A stretch of 50,960 bases of DNA from the NCBI GenBank assembly GCA_005877815.1, contig VBOG01000024.1, positions 1 through 50,960 on the forward strand, given 5' to 3'. Below are positions 15,895 to 24,750 of the stretch, piece by piece. This DNA is from Nitrospirota bacterium (GTDB lineage Bacteria > Nitrospirota > Nitrospiria > Nitrospirales > NS-4). Every line of letters begins with the position of its first letter. Position 1 is the first letter of the stretch. Below the pieces are notes generated by a model. The model was given only the letters and a program-made list of their open reading frames with translations. It did not search any database and had not been told where the DNA came from. The translations under genes were made by a program, and so were the position numbers.

Positions 15895-17691
15895 TTATCG
15901 TTGAGAAAGCCGTTGCTGAGCCTTCCGAACCCGCTCATCAATGGAAGGGTCTCCGAAGCCCTTCGCCTTAAATCGATCAGCTAATTTAGGGTTGTTCGGT
16001 TCAAGCTCGAGCGACCGAAGCCATGCGTTCCGCGCGTCTGGCAGAAGATTGTTATTGAGGTAAATTTCTCCGAGATGTTCATAAAACACTGGATCATCGG
16101 GAACTACTTCCACGGCCCGTTTCATTTCCGCAAGGGCTTCCTGAAACCGGCCCATTTTGAAGTACACCCAGGCAAGGCTATCGAGGTAATAACCATTCTG
16201 AGGTTTGATGACTAACGCTTTCTTGATCAGCGCCACAGCTTCCTCCAGGCGAACGTCGCGCTCGGCATAACTGTAACCCAGGTAATTCAAGGCGTCCGCG
16301 TGAGCCGGATTCAGCTTGATCGCCTCTTCCATCTCCCGTACCAGTTCGTCAAAGCGCCCCATTTTATCGTAGGCGGTCCCGAGATTGAAATGAAGATCGG
16401 CATTCGTCGGATCGGTCGCCAATCCCTGCCTGAACGCTCCCACTGCCTCTTCATATCGCCCACCCTGGATCATGGTGAGACCCAACATGAGGTGTCCTTC
16501 TGTCGCTTTCGGGTTCAAGGCAATGACCCGGTGAAAATGGGACAGCGCCTCCTCTCCACGCTTGAGACGATAGAGCAAGTAACCCAGATGCAGATGGGCG
16601 TCGCCGAAACTCTCATTGTCGCTGATAATGCCTTGGTATTCGGCAATGGCTTTCTCGTACTGCTTCAGTTCCTCGTATAGATAGGCGAGATGGTCGCGCA
16701 CGCGCATTTCCTGCGGACGTAAGGCCAATACCAGCTTCATCTGGTCAATCGCCTTCGGGAATTCCTTCAGCTCTCCATAGATCAGGCCAATGCGCAGTTG
16801 CGCCTCGACATCGTCCGGCGCATCGGCAACTGCGCGACGCAGCAACGTCAAGGCCGGCTCGTACGATTTCTCGATGAGCAGGAGACGAACCAAGCGCTGG
16901 CGGGCGTCGCGATTGCCTTGATTGATGTCTGTGAGAATCCTGCGGTAGACCTCGATGGCCTTGGCCGTTTCGCCTTTGGCTTCGAGTGTCGTGCCCAGTC
17001 CAAGATATGCCGGCTCAAACCCAGGATGGACGACAAGCGCCTCGCGATACGCTTGGGCTGCGCGATCCCAGGCTTGCTGCTGAATGAGCAATCGGCCCAA
17101 ATACAGATAGCCCACCGGAGATGTGGGAGTGATCGCAATTCCGCGGCGCACCACTTTCTCCGCATCCTCATACTGCTTCAGCCCAGCCAGCAGCATGCCC
17201 TCTGAAAAATAGGCCTCTCCATCTTCCGGATATCGGGCCATGATTCGATCATAGAATTGGATCGCGCGATCGGGCTGATTCAGGCCCACCGCGATGGCCG
17301 CCATGAGCTGCAATGCCGTCAAATTCGAGGGGTCTAGTACAAGCACCGTTTCGACATGCGCCTGGGCTTTCCCATGTTCCCCGCGGGAATGATACAGCGC
17401 ACCCAGACGCAGGTGGATAGTGACTGATGACGGATCATAGGACAGTGCCTTGGCATACTCATCCAAGGCCGCATCGACGGCGTTGGCAAGGTTGTACTCA
17501 TAGCCAAGCACGAAGTGGTAATAGGCCAGCGGATCCGGAACGGAGTCGGTCTGAGACGCGAGTTCCGTCGCGTTTCCCGCTTGCTTCGTCGGGCTGGAGG
17601 CGCAACTATAGGCAGGAATACCGACAAGAAGGGCGAAAACGATCAAGAACCGTTCGATCTTTTTCAGCCAGAATTTGGCGGGACATGTCAT
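15895..17691 (-). CDS. large tetratricopeptide-repeat protein, exported, possible lipoprotein
   Basis: A 598-residue protein. The N-terminus is a basic then hydrophobic signal (KKIERFLIVFALLVGIPAYSCASSP); the cysteine after AYS may be lipidated, though the lipobox is not ideal. The rest is a chain of about 14 TPR-like 34-residue units with the usual pattern (AYLGLGTTLEAKGETAKAIEVY, AHLHLGYLLYRLKRGEEALSHF, ADLHFNLGTAYDKMGRFDEL). TPR proteins hold other proteins together; the pilus pilotin Tgl/PilF class consists of TPR lipoproteins, but this one is much longer. The start is ATG 17691 with AGAGG upstream rather than the GTG at 17697. A full-consensus promoter precedes it. Confidence 0.85.
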   Translation of the reverse strand: MTCPAKFWLKKIERFLIVFALLVGIPAYSCASSPTKQAGNATELASQTDSVPDPLAYYHFVLGYEYNLANAVDAALDEYAKALSYDPSSVTIHLRLGALYHSRGEHGKAQAHVETVLVLDPSNLTALQLMAAIAVGLNQPDRAIQFYDRIMARYPEDGEAYFSEGMLLAGLKQYEDAEKVVRRGIAITPTSPVGYLYLGRLLIQQQAWDRAAQAYREALVVHPGFEPAYLGLGTTLEAKGETAKAIEVYRRILTDINQGNRDARQRLVRLLLIEKSYEPALTLLRRAVADAPDDVEAQLRIGLIYGELKEFPKAIDQMKLVLALRPQEMRVRDHLAYLYEELKQYEKAIAEYQGIISDNESFGDAHLHLGYLLYRLKRGEEALSHFHRVIALNPKATEGHLMLGLTMIQGGRYEEAVGAFRQGLATDPTNADLHFNLGTAYDKMGRFDELVREMEEAIKLNPAHADALNYLGYSYAERDVRLEEAVALIKKALVIKPQNGYYLDSLAWVYFKMGRFQEALAEMKRAVEVVPDDPVFYEHLGEIYLNNNLLPDARNAWLRSLELEPNNPKLADRFKAKGFGDPSIDERVRKAQQRLSQR

Positions 17692-17757
17692 CGGCACCTC
17701 TGTATACAGTGAACAGTTACGCTGCCGTCGAGCGACTAGGGAGAATGTATTTTACGA

Positions 17758-17786
17758 ATTATAAGTGTGGAGCGACGACCTGTCAA
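17758..17786 (-). promoter_or_regulatory. full-consensus sigma-70 promoter for the TPR gene
   Basis: Minus strand: TTGACA (17786-17781), 17-base spacer, TATAAT (17763-17758). Both hexamers and spacing match the consensus exactly. The -35 overlaps the last bases of dnaB (stop at 17783-17785), and the start of the TPR gene is about 60 bases downstream. Confidence 0.85.
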
Positions 17787-19174
17787 ATCGAAGCGCGATC
17801 CCTATAAGTATTGCCAAACTTGGCATATTCCGGCAGAAACGTTAACTGCACCATGCCCGTCGGACCGTTGCGATGTTTGGCGATCAGGATTTCCGCCACG
17901 TGTTCGGCTTCCGCCCGGTCATCCGTTTCCTCCGCCTCTGATCCATACATTTCGCTGCGATAGATCATCATAACCAAATCGGCGTCCTGCTCGATTGCAC
18001 CCGATTCACGCAGATCCGCAAGGACAGGCTTTTTGTTCGGGCGATTTTCAACGGCACGACTGAGCTGCGAGAGCGCGACCACCGGAATGTTGAGTTCCTT
18101 GGCCAAGGCTTTCAGCGACCGCGAGATGTCGGAAATCTCCTGCTGCCGGTTTTCGCTGTTGCCCCCGCCGGACATCAGCTGCAGATAATCAACGACGACG
18201 AGATCGAGGCCATGCTCCGCCCGCAGACGCCTGATCTTGGCCCCCATTTCGAGGACGGAGATGGCCGGAGTGTCGTCAATGTAAATCCGGCTCTCGTGCA
18301 GTTCGCTGGCTGTCTTGGCCAGGATTTTCCACTCCTGGTCGCTCAAATGACCGGTCCTGATCCGATGCATGTTGAGTGATCCCGCCGCGCTGAGAAGCCT
18401 CATGCAGAGCTGCTCCTTCGACATTTCCAAACTGAAGATGGCGACCGTGTATGGGCGATTTGGGTTCGTCGCGGCATGCAACGCTATCCCTAAGGCAAGA
18501 CTGGTCTTTCCCATGCTTGGTCTGCCGGCGATAATGATCAAATCAGACGGCTGAAGCCCGGCTGTCTTGTCGTCCATATCCTTGAAGCCCGTCGGAATTC
18601 CCGTGATCTGCTCCTTGCGGTTGTAAAGCTGATCAATGTGCGCCACCGTGCTCGTGACCACCTCCTGCATCGAGCTGAACAGCTTCTTGAGCCGGCGCTC
18701 GGCGATTCCGAAGATGCTGCGCTCCGCAAAGTCCAGAAGTTCATCCACCCGCGTGGTGCCCTCATAGCCTTTGGCCACAATGTCCGTGGCGGTCGTAATC
18801 AGTGCTCGGCTCACCCCTGTCTCATGCACCAGCTTGGCATGATAGGTCACACTTGCTGCTGTGGCGACGGACTGAGCCAGTTCCGTGAGATACAAACTGC
18901 CCCCGACAGATTCCAACGCTTCTAGCCGCCGCAGATGGTCGGTAAGGGTGACAAGATCAATCACCTGATTGTGTTCCGACAATTCCACCATGGCCTTGAA
19001 GATTCGTTTGTGCGCTGGCCGATAAAATTCGTCTGGATCGAGGACTTCCAGCGATTTGTACAGCGCCTGGTTGTCCAAGAGGATCGCTCCAAGCACAGCC
19101 TGCTCGGCTTCCAGATTCTGGGGAGGAAGTCTGAGCGCGCTTTGCTCTGCTGGATTCGTCCGTGGAAGTCTCAT
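17783..19174 (-). CDS. dnaB: replicative DNA helicase DnaB
   Basis: A 463-residue hexameric helicase that unwinds DNA at the fork. The N-terminal domain begins LPPQNLEAEQAVLGAILLDN, and the C-terminal RecA-like motor has Walker A GRPSMGKTSLAL, the H2 region LVVVDYLQLMSG, and the motif-4 segment SGAIEQDADLVMMIYR. The start is ATG 19174, sharing four bases (ATGA) with the stop of hisZ; a longer frame to 19213 would lie inside hisZ. There is no intein in the Walker A region, where they often insert. It is the last gene of a run aminotransferase-serA-hisZ-dnaB. That order places a replication gene behind amino-acid genes. Confidence 0.94.
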   Translation of the reverse strand: MRLPRTNPAEQSALRLPPQNLEAEQAVLGAILLDNQALYKSLEVLDPDEFYRPAHKRIFKAMVELSEHNQVIDLVTLTDHLRRLEALESVGGSLYLTELAQSVATAASVTYHAKLVHETGVSRALITTATDIVAKGYEGTTRVDELLDFAERSIFGIAERRLKKLFSSMQEVVTSTVAHIDQLYNRKEQITGIPTGFKDMDDKTAGLQPSDLIIIAGRPSMGKTSLALGIALHAATNPNRPYTVAIFSLEMSKEQLCMRLLSAAGSLNMHRIRTGHLSDQEWKILAKTASELHESRIYIDDTPAISVLEMGAKIRRLRAEHGLDLVVVDYLQLMSGGGNSENRQQEISDISRSLKALAKELNIPVVALSQLSRAVENRPNKKPVLADLRESGAIEQDADLVMMIYRSEMYGSEAEETDDRAEAEHVAEILIAKHRNGPTGMVQLTFLPEYAKFGNTYRDRASI

Positions 19175-20238
19175 GACCGACCTTTCGCGCGAAGCTTTCT
19201 GGAAGACACACAAGAGGGCGAGCTCTTCGCGTTGGTTGCGTCATGTGCCTGCATGTCGCGCAGTTGCAACAAACGATCGACGTCGAAGGCAAATCCGGTT
19301 GAAGGGATCTCTCGCCCGAATCGCCCGATCAATCCGTCGTACCTCCCTCCGCCGCCAACTTCACTGCCCAACCCATCGGCGTAAATGTCGAAGACGAGGC
19401 CTGTGTAATACTCCATCCGGCGCACTTCTCCCATATCCACGAGCAGATGCTCACCGAGTCCTGCCGCCGTGATGCGGTCCCACACCTCCTTGAGCTGCCC
19501 CAGCGGCCGGTGACAGTCGTCCGCGCGAAGGGCCAATCGCGCAGCCTCCTCCAAGACCTCTCGGCCACCAAAAAGTTCCGGCAGGGACAGCAGCGCTTTG
19601 GCCACAGATCCGCGAACGCCAGCACCGCTCAGCAACCGTTCCATCTGCCCGATATCTTTCCGTGCCGCCGCTTCGCGAAGTGCGACAAGCAACGATTCCG
19701 ATACGCCCGTGCGGCGAAGCAGGGCGTTGAAGAAGGCGCCCTGTCCAATTGCAATCGTAAAAGATGGAATGCCCAGGCGTCGCAGGCACTCCGCGGCGAC
19801 GATGATTGGTTCGACATCCGCGGCCGGGCCCCGGGCACCGATTAACTCGATACCGATCTGAAAAAATTCCCTGTCGCGGCCGGCGTGCTCAGGTTCGTAC
19901 CGAAAGACATTGACGCTATAATAGAGACGCAGAGGAAGCTCGCCCTCAAGCATTCCCATCGCGACCATCCGGGCAATCTGCGCCGTCGCGTCCGGACGCA
20001 GCACCAGAATGCGTCCTGTGGCTCGATCCACGACCTTGTACGATTTTTCGATGAGTTCGGCATTGAGTCCAGGCGAAAGGACATCGAGGTACTCGAAGGT
20101 CGGGGGAATGACTTCCTGGTAGCCTCGTTCCTTGAAGACAGCGAAGACCACGTCTTCCAACGCACGCTTCTCACGGGCGGCGACCGGCAAAAAGGTGGGA
20201 ACGCCTTTCGGAATCTGAGAGCGAGCGGGAGTCTTCAT
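19171..20238 (-). CDS. hisZ: ATP phosphoribosyltransferase regulatory subunit HisZ
   Basis: A 355-residue class II tRNA-synthetase-like protein. It opens IPKGVPTFLPVAAREKRALEDVV and has motif 2-like FRYEPEHAGRDREFFQIGIE and motif 3-like VGGGGRYDGLIGRFG, but lacks an anticodon-binding domain and the HisRS-specific histidine-binding loop. This fits HisZ, which forms a complex with the short form of HisG and gives histidine feedback control of the first step of histidine synthesis. The alternative, a true HisS, is less likely because the C-terminal domain is missing. The start is ATG 20238; an upstream extension is low-complexity. Its stop overlaps the dnaB start. Confidence 0.85.
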   Translation of the reverse strand: MKTPARSQIPKGVPTFLPVAAREKRALEDVVFAVFKERGYQEVIPPTFEYLDVLSPGLNAELIEKSYKVVDRATGRILVLRPDATAQIARMVAMGMLEGELPLRLYYSVNVFRYEPEHAGRDREFFQIGIELIGARGPAADVEPIIVAAECLRRLGIPSFTIAIGQGAFFNALLRRTGVSESLLVALREAAARKDIGQMERLLSGAGVRGSVAKALLSLPELFGGREVLEEAARLALRADDCHRPLGQLKEVWDRITAAGLGEHLLVDMGEVRRMEYYTGLVFDIYADGLGSEVGGGGRYDGLIGRFGREIPSTGFAFDVDRLLQLRDMQAHDATNAKSSPSCVSSRKLRAKGRS

Positions 20239-20251
20239 GATCGGCCGAGAA

Positions 20252-21832
20252 CTACAGACGAACGAGTTTGACCGACACGATGTTCTTGGCGCCGGTAATC
20301 GCGCGAAGGACCTCGGCCGGCAACGGGCCATCTACGCCGACAATGAGCAATGCTTGCCCGCCCTTTTCCTCGCGAGAGCATTGCATACGTGCGATGTTGA
20401 TCTGATGGTCGCCGAGAATACGGCCCACCTCTCCGATGACGCCGGGGCGATCGTTGTTGAGGATGAACAGCATGTGCCCGTCGGGAACGATTTCGACGCG
20501 AAACGTGTTCATCTGAACGATCCGAGGATCGCGCCGGCTATAGAGGGCGCCGGCGATGCGACTGGTTTTCTTCTCGGTCTCCACATGAAGGGTGATAAGA
20601 CTGGTGAAATCGCCGGCGTCGCTACTCTTCACTTCTTTAACCTCGATGCCGCGCTCGCGGGCAATGACGGGGGCATTGACATAGTTCACAGTCTCTTCGA
20701 GGATCGGCGTGAGCAGCCCCTTCAGGGCGGCAATCGTCAAGGGCGCCACGTTGACGCCGGCCACCTCTCCCCTGTATTCGATCGTCACCCGTTCGATGCC
20801 GCCTTCGTATAACTGCGATTGCAACAGGCCCAGTTTCTCCGCCAGTGTAATATAGGGTTGGATGCGTGGCAGGAGATCCGCCGGCACGGAGGGCACGTTG
20901 ACAGCGCCTCGCGCAATACCTCGTGTCAGATAGTCGACGATCTGCTCTGCAATGCCGACCGCCACATTCTCCTGCGCCTCCGTCGTCGAGGCACCGATGT
21001 GCGGCGAGCAGATGAAATTATCCAACGTCAACAATGGATGGTCCGGCCTGACCGGCTCCTCCTCGAAGACATCGAACGCGGCACCGGCGACCTTGCCGTT
21101 TTTCAAGGCCTCATACAAGTCCTTCTCGCTGACAATCCCGCCTCGGGCGCAATTGATGATTCGTACACTGTCCTTCATCGTCGCAATGGTGGCCGCGTTG
21201 ATCATGTTTTGCGTCTCGCTCGTCAACGGAGTATGCACCGTGATGATATCGGCCCGCCGGAATAATTCCTCCAAACTCACGCTTTCGACGCCCATCTTGC
21301 GGGCCCGCTCTTCAGAGAGATACGGATCATAGGCAATCACGTTCATCAACACCCCTTGGGCCAGTCTTGTCAGATGACTGCCGATCTGGCCCATCCCCAC
21401 CACGCCCAGGATCTTGTTGTACATCTCCATGCCCATGAACCGCTCTTTTTCCCACTTCCCTGCTTTCATGGAAACCGTCGCCTGCGGAATCTTCCTCGCG
21501 AGAGCAAAGATCATCGCCAATGTATGCTCTGCGGTCGTGACCGTATTGCCTCCGGGCGTATTCATGACGACGATGCCACGCTTGGTCGCCGCCACAGTAT
21601 CCACATTGTCAAGGCCTGACCCGGCCCGTCCGATGATCCGCAGCTTCTCGGCCGCGGCAATCACCTCGGCGGTGACTTTGGTCGCGCTCCGCACGATCAG
21701 CCCTTCATACTGCTTGATCTCGCGAACTAACTCGTCCTTCGGCATCTTGGTCCTGACGTCGACGGTCAGACCTGCCTTCTGAAGGATGTCCACACCTTGC
21801 TTTGACAAATTGTCGCTGATCAGGATCTTCAT
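20252..21832 (-). CDS. serA: D-3-phosphoglycerate dehydrogenase
   Basis: A 526-residue enzyme, the long form with three parts: substrate/NAD domain, an intervening domain, and a C-terminal ACT domain (HMLFILNNDRPGVIGEVGRIL) that usually senses serine. The NAD motif is GVVGMGQIGSHL, and the catalytic set is visible around NCARGGIVSEKDL (Arg), FEEEPVRPDHPL (Glu) and SPHIGASTTEAQ (His). It oxidises 3-phosphoglycerate to 3-phosphohydroxypyruvate, the first committed step to serine. Its start overlaps the stop of the class V aminotransferase gene by four bases, so the two serine enzymes are translationally coupled. Confidence 0.95.
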   Translation of the reverse strand: MKILISDNLSKQGVDILQKAGLTVDVRTKMPKDELVREIKQYEGLIVRSATKVTAEVIAAAEKLRIIGRAGSGLDNVDTVAATKRGIVVMNTPGGNTVTTAEHTLAMIFALARKIPQATVSMKAGKWEKERFMGMEMYNKILGVVGMGQIGSHLTRLAQGVLMNVIAYDPYLSEERARKMGVESVSLEELFRRADIITVHTPLTSETQNMINAATIATMKDSVRIINCARGGIVSEKDLYEALKNGKVAGAAFDVFEEEPVRPDHPLLTLDNFICSPHIGASTTEAQENVAVGIAEQIVDYLTRGIARGAVNVPSVPADLLPRIQPYITLAEKLGLLQSQLYEGGIERVTIEYRGEVAGVNVAPLTIAALKGLLTPILEETVNYVNAPVIARERGIEVKEVKSSDAGDFTSLITLHVETEKKTSRIAGALYSRRDPRIVQMNTFRVEIVPDGHMLFILNNDRPGVIGEVGRILGDHQINIARMQCSREEKGGQALLIVGVDGPLPAEVLRAITGAKNIVSVKLVRL

Positions 21833-22968
21833 TTCTTAAGTAACAACTCCTCGGCCTTGCCGACCCCGGCACCAAGCTTTATGGGATATCCTAAGCCTTT
21901 CAAAACCATTTCTGTTGCGGCGAGCGCCTGAATCACGTCAAAAGTGTCAATGTACCCCATGTGCGAGATGCGAAAGATTTTGCCCTTCAAGTGGTCCTGA
22001 CCCCCTGCGGCCGTAATTCCGTAATCTTCGCGAAGATTCTTGTACACAGCCTGACCATCCACTCCATCCGGCGCGGAGACAACGGTCAAGGCATCGCTCG
22101 GATTCTGCTTCGGAAATAGCGAGAGGCCCGCCGCCTTCATGCCTTCGCGCGTTGCATGGGCAAGGCGAGCATGCCGGGCGAACACATTGCCAAGGCCCTC
22201 CGCCTTGAGTATCCGGAACACTTCTCGCAGACCGACCAGGAGCGACACCCCTGCCGTGTACGCAGTTTGATTCTTTTGCTGCGAATCACGTTCCTTTTTG
22301 AAATTGAAATAGAAGGCCGCATTTTTCGCCTTATCCGCCAGACGCCAGGCTTTGTCGCTTACACTGACAAAGGCCAAACCCGGAGGAAGCATCAGGGCCT
22401 TTTGCGAGCCGGCAATCATAACGTCAATCCCCCATTCATCGGTTTTCAGGTCGAACACGCCCAATGCCGTAATGGCGTCCACAACGAGAATCGTCTCATC
22501 CCGTGATCGGACGATCTCCGCGATGGCCCGTGTATCATGCGCGACGCCAGTAGACGTTTCACTCGCCTGAACATAGACAGCCTTGATGGTGGGGTCCTTC
22601 TTCAGCGCGTCGGCAATGACTTGAGGGTCGACGGCCTGTCCCCATTCGACCTTGATTTCGATGCCGGTCACGCCGAACGTCTTACAGAGTTTGCCCCAGC
22701 GCTCGCCGAATTTGCCGCCGTTCACATACAAGGCTTTATCCCCGGGCGACAAAAAGTTGGAAATGGCGCCCTCCATCCCGCCCGTGCCTGAAGAGACCAG
22801 GGTCAAGACATCCTGGCGCGTCTGGAACAGCCACTTCAAATCTTCCCGAATTTCTTTGAAAAGGGTAACGAACTCAGGAGCCCGGTGATGCAGCATTGGT
22901 TGGGCCATGGCGAGCAGCACTTCCGGAGGAACCTGAGTGGGTCCTGGAGCCAAAAGATACCGTTTCAT
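21829..22968 (-). CDS. class V aminotransferase (phosphoserine/serine-glyoxylate type)
   Basis: A 379-residue fold-type I PLP enzyme. It starts MKRYLLAPGPTQVPPEVLLAMAQPMLHHR, has the PLP phosphate-binding SSGTGGMEGAI, the aspartate in VVDAITALG, and the Schiff-base lysine in GSQKALMLPPG. The family includes alanine- and serine-glyoxylate aminotransferases, and in bacteria lacking a classical SerC such enzymes supply phosphoserine aminotransferase activity. Coupling to serA (ATGA overlap) makes phosphoserine synthesis the most likely job here. AAGGAG lies upstream of the ATG, and a candidate promoter lies 52-80 bases upstream. Confidence 0.85.
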   Translation of the reverse strand: MKRYLLAPGPTQVPPEVLLAMAQPMLHHRAPEFVTLFKEIREDLKWLFQTRQDVLTLVSSGTGGMEGAISNFLSPGDKALYVNGGKFGERWGKLCKTFGVTGIEIKVEWGQAVDPQVIADALKKDPTIKAVYVQASETSTGVAHDTRAIAEIVRSRDETILVVDAITALGVFDLKTDEWGIDVMIAGSQKALMLPPGLAFVSVSDKAWRLADKAKNAAFYFNFKKERDSQQKNQTAYTAGVSLLVGLREVFRILKAEGLGNVFARHARLAHATREGMKAAGLSLFPKQNPSDALTVVSAPDGVDGQAVYKNLREDYGITAAGGQDHLKGKIFRISHMGYIDTFDVIQALAATEMVLKGLGYPIKLGAGVGKAEELLLKK

Positions 22969-23019
22969 ACCGAGGTTCTCCTTAAATCAAAGGGGAAGGA
23001 AGGATGGAAAAACGCTGTC

Positions 23020-23048
23020 ACGCTACCATAGGAGCACATACCTGTCAA
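23020..23048 (-). promoter_or_regulatory. candidate sigma-70 promoter for the aminotransferase-serA-hisZ-dnaB run
   Basis: Minus strand: perfect TTGACA (23048-23043), 17-base spacer and a weak TAGCGT (23025-23020), in front of the aminotransferase start at 22968. The poor -10 makes this tentative. Confidence 0.4.
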
Positions 23049-23120
23049 GGCGCCGGAAGCTGTATTTCGATGTGAAATCAAGAGATTGGCATACTGGAGG
23101 GCCGAGTACAATGCACGCAT

Positions 23121-23468
23121 TCACGCCGAGCGACCTGGTAAGCGCCGGCTAGATTCGGTGCGAGCCTTTTTTTTGCGCTTCTCTCGGTAGGATCGCAGTT
23201 CCTCGCCCATCGCAAAGAACGTGGCGCGAATCGCTTCTTCAAATGTCTTCTCCGTTTTGCTCGCCGTAAAGGTTCCGCCACGGACGTTGCAGACGAGCCG
23301 TGCCGTCGCAATCTTCGGCCCTTTCTTATGATGCAGGTTTTTCTCCAGCGTCATACGCGCATGCAGAATATCCTCATGACCATCCTGCAATGCATACAGT
23401 CGTACTTCGATCTCCTGATGCCATCGCGGTGCCATCGCGACGTTCCGACTCTCAGTCCGAATGTCCAT
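23121..23468 (-). CDS. ribosome hibernation/HPF-family protein
   Basis: A 115-residue protein of the HPF/RaiA fold: MDIRTESRNVAMAPRWHQEIEVRLYAL..ILHARMTLEKNLHHKKGPKIATARLVCNV, followed by the family helix FEEAIRATFFAMGEELRSY. It lacks the C-terminal dimerisation domain of long HPF, so it is the short type. Such proteins bind the 30S subunit decoding region in resting cells. The C-terminal tail is very basic (REKRKKKARTESSRRLPGRS). The start is ATG 23468, preceded by ATGGAGGTAGC, a good ribosome-binding site; an upstream frame to 23507 lacks one. Confidence 0.75.
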   Translation of the reverse strand: MDIRTESRNVAMAPRWHQEIEVRLYALQDGHEDILHARMTLEKNLHHKKGPKIATARLVCNVRGGTFTASKTEKTFEEAIRATFFAMGEELRSYREKRKKKARTESSRRLPGRSA

Positions 23469-23515
23469 GCTACCTCCATGCAAATATTGGGTAGTGAACT
23501 GAGACAAATGGCTTG

Positions 23516-24130
23516 CTACGGAGTCGGAGGGGACGGGGTCGCGGTCGAACTGGTACGGACCGCCATCCGGCGGATGACGTCATGTTCCTGAATTTTTGGC
23601 AACACCTCCAGACCCTCCGTCACCTGACCGAAGACCGTGTACTTTCCGTCCAAAAACGGCTGCGGTTCGAGACAGATGTAAAACTGGCTGTCGGCGCTGT
23701 CCGGTTCTCGCGTCCGAGCCATCCCGACCGTTCCCGTCATATGCTTTTTCTCATTGAATTCCGCCTGGATTTTTTGTCCGGATCCCCCCGTTCCGTCTCC
23801 CGACGGGTCACCACCCTGAATCAAGAATTTCTGGGCAATCCGATGAAACGTCAATCCATTATAGAAACCTTTTTTCATAAGCTCGGTGAACCTGGCCACG
23901 GTCTTGGGCGCCGCGTCGGGAAATACATTGATGGTGAACCGCCCCCGGTCGGTCTCGATCACGATGCTCTTGCCGGGCTCGTGGGAAGAACTGGGCTCAA
24001 GTTTGTCCGGCTTGGAACTCGAGGGACTGTTCGTTTTGTCCGCCGGGGCGGACGAGACGGTGGAGGCGCTGAAGAAAATAGCGCCGAGAAACAATGGGGC
24101 AAACCATGGCAGGCGGTCAAACAGTGTCAT
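23516..24130 (-). CDS. secreted cyclophilin-type peptidyl-prolyl isomerase (copy 1)
   Basis: A 204-residue cyclophilin with an N-terminal hydrophobic signal (LPWFAPLFLGAIFFSASTVSSA), then a linker rich in Ser, Pro and Lys. The domain has FTINVFPDAAPKTVARFTELMKKGFYNGLTFHRI, FLIQGGDPSGDGTGGSGQ and MARTREPDSADSQFYICL, including the FHR arginine and the QF pair of the active site. It catalyses cis-trans proline isomerisation, probably in the periplasm. It follows its paralogue (24136-24750) with a five-base gap; the two are clearly related. Confidence 0.9.
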   Translation of the reverse strand: MTLFDRLPWFAPLFLGAIFFSASTVSSAPADKTNSPSSSKPDKLEPSSSHEPGKSIVIETDRGRFTINVFPDAAPKTVARFTELMKKGFYNGLTFHRIAQKFLIQGGDPSGDGTGGSGQKIQAEFNEKKHMTGTVGMARTREPDSADSQFYICLEPQPFLDGKYTVFGQVTEGLEVLPKIQEHDVIRRMAVRTSSTATPSPPTP

Positions 24131-24135
24131 GGTTC

Positions 24136-24750
24136 TTATTTTTCTTTCTCGACAATCGTGACGGTCATCTCGATACGTTCATTGGGCAAGTCGTTTGCGC
24201 CACGCGCAGCGTTGACGATCTTATCGGCCACATCCATTCCGCGAATGACCTCTCCAAAGGCGGTGTATTGCCTGTCCAGAAAATTGGAATCCTTCACCAC
24301 GATGAAGAACTGCGATCCTGCACTGTCGGGATGATTGGAACGCGCCATCGAGACAATGCCGCGCTTGTGGGGCTTATCGTTGAATTCAGCTTTCAACTTG
24401 GCGCCGGGAGGGCCTCCCATTCCGTATTCGCTCTTCTTGTTCAGATCCTTGGTGTTCGGATCGCCTCCCTGAATCATGAATCCGGGAATCACCCGATGAA
24501 AAATCGTTCCGTTGTAAAAGCCCGACTTAGCCAAGTTGATAAAGTTTTCGACGTGCTTGGGAGCCACCTCAGGGAAAAACTTAATTTCCATTTCGCCGAA
24601 TTTCGTTTTGATGATTGCGTGAGGCTCCATTTTTTCTCCCCCTGCCGATTTCTTTTCGTCCGCTTGTTTCTTCTCATCCGCTCCCAATCCCACACCGCTC
24701 ATGCCCGCAAACAGCAAGGCGAGCGCTACGACCCCGATCTGATGTCGCAT
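24136..24750 (-). CDS. secreted cyclophilin-type peptidyl-prolyl isomerase (copy 2)
   Basis: A 204-residue cyclophilin with signal segment IGVVALALLFAGMSGVGLGA and a lysine-rich linker (DEKKQADEKKSAGGEK). The domain is complete: GEMEIKFFPEVAPKHVENFINLAKSGFYNGTIFHRV, FMIQGGDPNTKD, MARSNHPDSAGSQFFIVV and EVIRGMDVADKI. The length equals that of copy 1. Its start lies inside the end of rnc (25-base overlap, 24726-24750), so the chain rnc, ppi, ppi is one transcript. The two copies differ most in the linker and around the DPNTKDLNKKSEYGMGG insert. Confidence 0.9.
   Translation of the reverse strand: MRHQIGVVALALLFAGMSGVGLGADEKKQADEKKSAGGEKMEPHAIIKTKFGEMEIKFFPEVAPKHVENFINLAKSGFYNGTIFHRVIPGFMIQGGDPNTKDLNKKSEYGMGGPPGAKLKAEFNDKPHKRGIVSMARSNHPDSAGSQFFIVVKDSNFLDRQYTAFGEVIRGMDVADKIVNAARGANDLPNERIEMTVTIVEKEK

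Noticed and set aside
15726..15941. A 71-codon minus-strand frame upstream of pilA
   Set aside because: It overlaps the 3-prime end of the TPR gene, has no ribosome-binding site and no family; the region is better read as regulatory.
23513..24334. A 273-codon plus-strand open frame
   Set aside because: It is antisense to the cyclophilin genes and low in any conserved pattern.
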